From contig DFOV01000175.1 in NCBI GenBank assembly GCA_002376965.1, positions 1,116 through 18,102 of the forward strand: a stretch of 16,987 nt of DNA, in the 5' to 3' direction. A program made the position numbers and the translations under genes. Within the stretch, counting starts at the first letter, position 1, and each line of letters begins with the position of its first letter. The notes beneath the pieces were generated by a model. That model had not been told where the DNA came from. It saw only the letters and a program-made list of their open reading frames with translations, and made no database searches. Source of the stretch: Gammaproteobacteria bacterium UBA3532. GTDB taxonomy: Bacteria > Pseudomonadota > Gammaproteobacteria > Enterobacterales > UBA3532. Positions 14,759 through 16,987 of this stretch are shown here, in pieces.

Positions 14759-16987
14759 ATGCGCGTAAAATCAAAGTTAAGCTGTCTTGGTTATTTGTGG
14801 CTTCTAGTGTTGTCCATTCTATTTTGTGGATCTGCATTCGCTGCGAGCGTCAGTGTTTGGATCAGCGAAAACCAATCGGCTCAAGCTGGTTCGACGATGC
14901 GTGTGCCTGTTGTGGTCGGAGAGGTCGCTGCTTACCAGCGGGTAGGAGCTTTTGAGTTTGAACTGAATTTCGACCCCGCCATTGTCTCATTTAATCAGAT
15001 CATTACTTCCGACACACTAATCGGACAATGGGACGCTGTGGTTGCTAACCAGCCAGCCTTGGGTCGTATTAGAGTTTCAGCAGCAGATAGTCAGTCGATT
15101 GATATTGTCACTGATAGTGATTCAACGTTGGTCTATATCGAATTCACAATCAATCAGAATGCGACAGAAAATGCCTGTTCGGCTCTTTCTTTTACTCAAG
15201 ATAGCGTTATTTTTAATGATGGTGAACCTGCTGCTGTCAGCCGTAATGGCTCATTGTGTGTTGCTGCTGCTCCACCCACTTATGCCGACTTGTCTCTGAT
15301 ACATCAAATAAGCCCAAGCATTGCGCAGCATGGCCAAAACGTCACTATCTCATTGCAGGTTGATAATGCTGGACCCGATGCGGCAAGCGATATTCAAGTG
15401 GCTTACTCGTTGCCTCAAGGGTTAACCTTGGTCAGCGGAGACAGCAGTTATAGCAATGGACTGTGGAGCATTGCGTCTGTCGCCGCAGCTAGTTCAGCCA
15501 GCCTAAATTTGACAGCACGTTTTGACAATGAGAGCGATATAACCAGTAGCGCTGAGATCGTTGCTACCACAGCCAATGACAGCGACTCCACCCCCAATAA
15601 TCAGAATACAGAAGAAGATGACTTTGCATCGGCATCGCTAAGGCTACCATTGGTTGATATCGCTATTCTCAGCCAGTCTTCGTCTATTCGTCCATACACT
15701 GATCAGCATACCGAAGTTATATATCGCGTCGTCAATGATGGGCCAGACGATGCGCATGGCTTGGTAATTAGTATGTCATATGCCAGTGATTTATCAGAGC
15801 TACAATCCTCGGCTAATCTTGGCTCGTATGCCAGCTCTCAGTGGAATATTCCTACGCTACCGGTAGGAAGTGAAGCTGAGTTAACGCTTTTGGTGGTTAG
15901 TGATACGGTCGGTGATGCCGCCGTGGTGGCCGAACTCATTGCTGTGGATGAACGCGATGCAGACTCGGTAGCGAATAATCAGGCTACCGCAGAAGATGAT
16001 TATTCTGCTGTGACGCTTTCCGTTCGCTCGCGTGTCAGTGCGCCTATTGTTATTCGTAATGACGATGGTGCTGGTGAAGGCTTAAATGATGCCTCTGAGG
16101 CTGAACCCGTTGGCGGTAATGAAGGTACAACATTGGGCGAGCAACGCCAAAATGCACTGGACTATGCGGCGAGTATCTGGGCCAGTATGCTGGTCTCCGA
16201 TGTGCCGATCGTTGTGAGCACCAGTTTTTCAACGGATCTCGGGTGTGATTCTGGCGATCCCGTTTATGGTTATGCCGTTCCTAGAGAGTTTGAAAGCAAC
16301 TTTGTCGGTATTCCTGATAGCTCTGTGGTTTACCCTGTCGCTCTAGCTAATTCCATTACCGGTAGCGATCTTAACGGTGCCAGTGCCGAAGTAAATTTCG
16401 TTATCAATGCCAACATTGGTGGCAACTGTCTTCCTGACGCTTCCTGGTATCTTGGCCTGGATGCTAATCCGGCTGAGGGACAAATAGATTTAGTTACTTT
16501 TACTCTAAGTGAGCTGGCTCGTGGTTTGGGATTGTATACGTCACTCCAATCATCTGATGGGAATTTCATCAACTTTCGAGCGGATGTGTTTTCAAAACAT
16601 GTCTATTCCAATTCTCAATCAAGCTTATTGAGTGATATGACGGCAGCGGAGCGATTGGCCGTTCTAGCCACTTTAGAGTCCGAGAGCGAAGAGCTTTCCT
16701 GGCAAGGTGATACCGTTACCGCCTATGCCGCAACTCAACTTAATGAAGGAGTAAACAGCAGCGGGCAAGCCTTGTTAAGTGCGGCTCCTATGTCATTCAA
16801 TCGCCATTATTTCTTTTGGTCTGAGCAGGTAAACCCGGTTCCCGTTTGGCTGAACTCGAAAAATCATGTGCGCCATTTTCCTCAGCTAACCTTTCAAGCT
16901 TTGAAAGATATAGGCTGGCCAGACCTGCCTCAAGCTGATCTTGAGCTTGCTCTTAGCGTTGATAATGTAGGGGCATTCCCGGGAGAT
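14759..16987 (+). CDS. Large exported protein: cohesin-like domain, DUF11 modules, pseudo-metalloprotease domain (partial)
   Basis: Open from ATG 14759 to the right edge (743 codons, no stop), so the C-terminus is missing. AGGGGGAG (14748-14755) precedes the ATG. It has a signal peptide (about 1-29, ending GSAFAA). Residues about 30-172 resemble a cohesin-like beta domain (FEFELNFDPAIVSF). Two DUF11-type modules follow at about 176-296 and 299-423, each with VDNAGPDAA/VNDGPDDA and ending in EDD(F/Y), and a third begins at 726. Residues about 429-724 resemble a family of secreted zinc metalloproteases known by HELGHGLGF, with supporting landmarks SWYLGLDANP.GQIDLVTF and LKDIGW. Here the zinc motif reads SELARGLGL (584-592), with both His lost. 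It is probably a cell-surface or secreted binding protein without protease activity. It follows the lipoprotein gene by 33 nt. Confidence 0.85.
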   Translation, partial: MRVKSKLSCLGYLWLLVLSILFCGSAFAASVSVWISENQSAQAGSTMRVPVVVGEVAAYQRVGAFEFELNFDPAIVSFNQIITSDTLIGQWDAVVANQPALGRIRVSAADSQSIDIVTDSDSTLVYIEFTINQNATENACSALSFTQDSVIFNDGEPAAVSRNGSLCVAAAPPTYADLSLIHQISPSIAQHGQNVTISLQVDNAGPDAASDIQVAYSLPQGLTLVSGDSSYSNGLWSIASVAAASSASLNLTARFDNESDITSSAEIVATTANDSDSTPNNQNTEEDDFASASLRLPLVDIAILSQSSSIRPYTDQHTEVIYRVVNDGPDDAHGLVISMSYASDLSELQSSANLGSYASSQWNIPTLPVGSEAELTLLVVSDTVGDAAVVAELIAVDERDADSVANNQATAEDDYSAVTLSVRSRVSAPIVIRNDDGAGEGLNDASEAEPVGGNEGTTLGEQRQNALDYAASIWASMLVSDVPIVVSTSFSTDLGCDSGDPVYGYAVPREFESNFVGIPDSSVVYPVALANSITGSDLNGASAEVNFVINANIGGNCLPDASWYLGLDANPAEGQIDLVTFTLSELARGLGLYTSLQSSDGNFINFRADVFSKHVYSNSQSSLLSDMTAAERLAVLATLESESEELSWQGDTVTAYAATQLNEGVNSSGQALLSAAPMSFNRHYFFWSEQVNPVPVWLNSKNHVRHFPQLTFQALKDIGWPDLPQADLELALSVDNVGAFPGD

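Noticed and set aside
14136..14837. A 233-codon open frame on the minus strand
   Set aside because: It lies opposite two plus-strand genes with a signal peptide, lipobox, shared motif and good operon spacing, plus the start of a third. Its translation is rich in His/Pro/Arg with no recognisable domain.
1..16987. CRISPR array, tRNA, rRNA, IS element or prophage genes
   Set aside because: No regularly spaced repeat-spacer units, cloverleaf or CCA-type structures, transposase-like proteins or terminal inverted repeats with target duplications were seen on either strand.

Overview
The window looks like chromosomal DNA of a free-living, probably marine, gammaproteobacterium. The S20, NagZ, Hpt, S-methyl-5'-thioinosine phosphorylase and DUF3369/HD-GYP proteins are all of the type found in Pseudomonas- and Cellvibrio-like lineages, base composition is moderate, and the arrangement is typical of a gammaproteobacterial core region. 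I cannot name a genus. I see no insertion sequence, phage gene, tRNA, rRNA or CRISPR array.

Layout: (1) rpsT (ribosomal protein S20) at 30-293 on the minus strand, with a UUG start and a strong promoter behind it. (2) A roughly 380-nt non-coding stretch, then a small orphan gene (814-1068) with its own terminator. (3) A compact plus-strand run from 1168 to 7626, ending at a 20-bp-stem bidirectional terminator. It encodes a REC-DUF3369-HD-GYP c-di-GMP response regulator, nagZ, an MscS-type channel, hpt, S-methyl-5'-thioinosine phosphorylase, and a secreted DUF2914-DUF2914-ankyrin protein. Gaps are small or negative throughout, so it reads as one operon. (4) Convergent glgB (glycogen branching enzyme, minus strand). 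(5) A PAS-GGDEF-EAL protein (about 10325-12031) and a DUF3391/degenerate HD-GYP protein (12313-13668), separated by an intergenic region rich in short direct repeats. (6) A terminator, then a 48-bp near-perfect palindrome containing a perfect TGTGA-N6-TCACA (CRP/Vfr-type) core. It lies about 60 bp before a predicted promoter for three genes of exported proteins: a small secreted protein, a small lipoprotein sharing a conserved motif with it, and a large multidomain protein that runs off the right edge.

How they fit together: three c-di-GMP-related proteins lie within 12.5 kb (one HD-GYP that is probably active, one GGDEF/EAL with all key residues, one HD-GYP that has lost its metal ligands). 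Hpt and the phosphorylase form a coupled salvage step: the phosphorylase releases hypoxanthine, and Hpt converts hypoxanthine to IMP.

The most novel-looking part is the right end. The large protein has a cohesin-like domain, DUF11 modules and a domain resembling HELGHGLGF-type zinc metalloproteases in which both zinc-ligand histidines are replaced. Upstream of it are two small exported proteins that share a VIVDLxGR motif, and the whole set sits behind a probable CRP/Vfr-controlled promoter.
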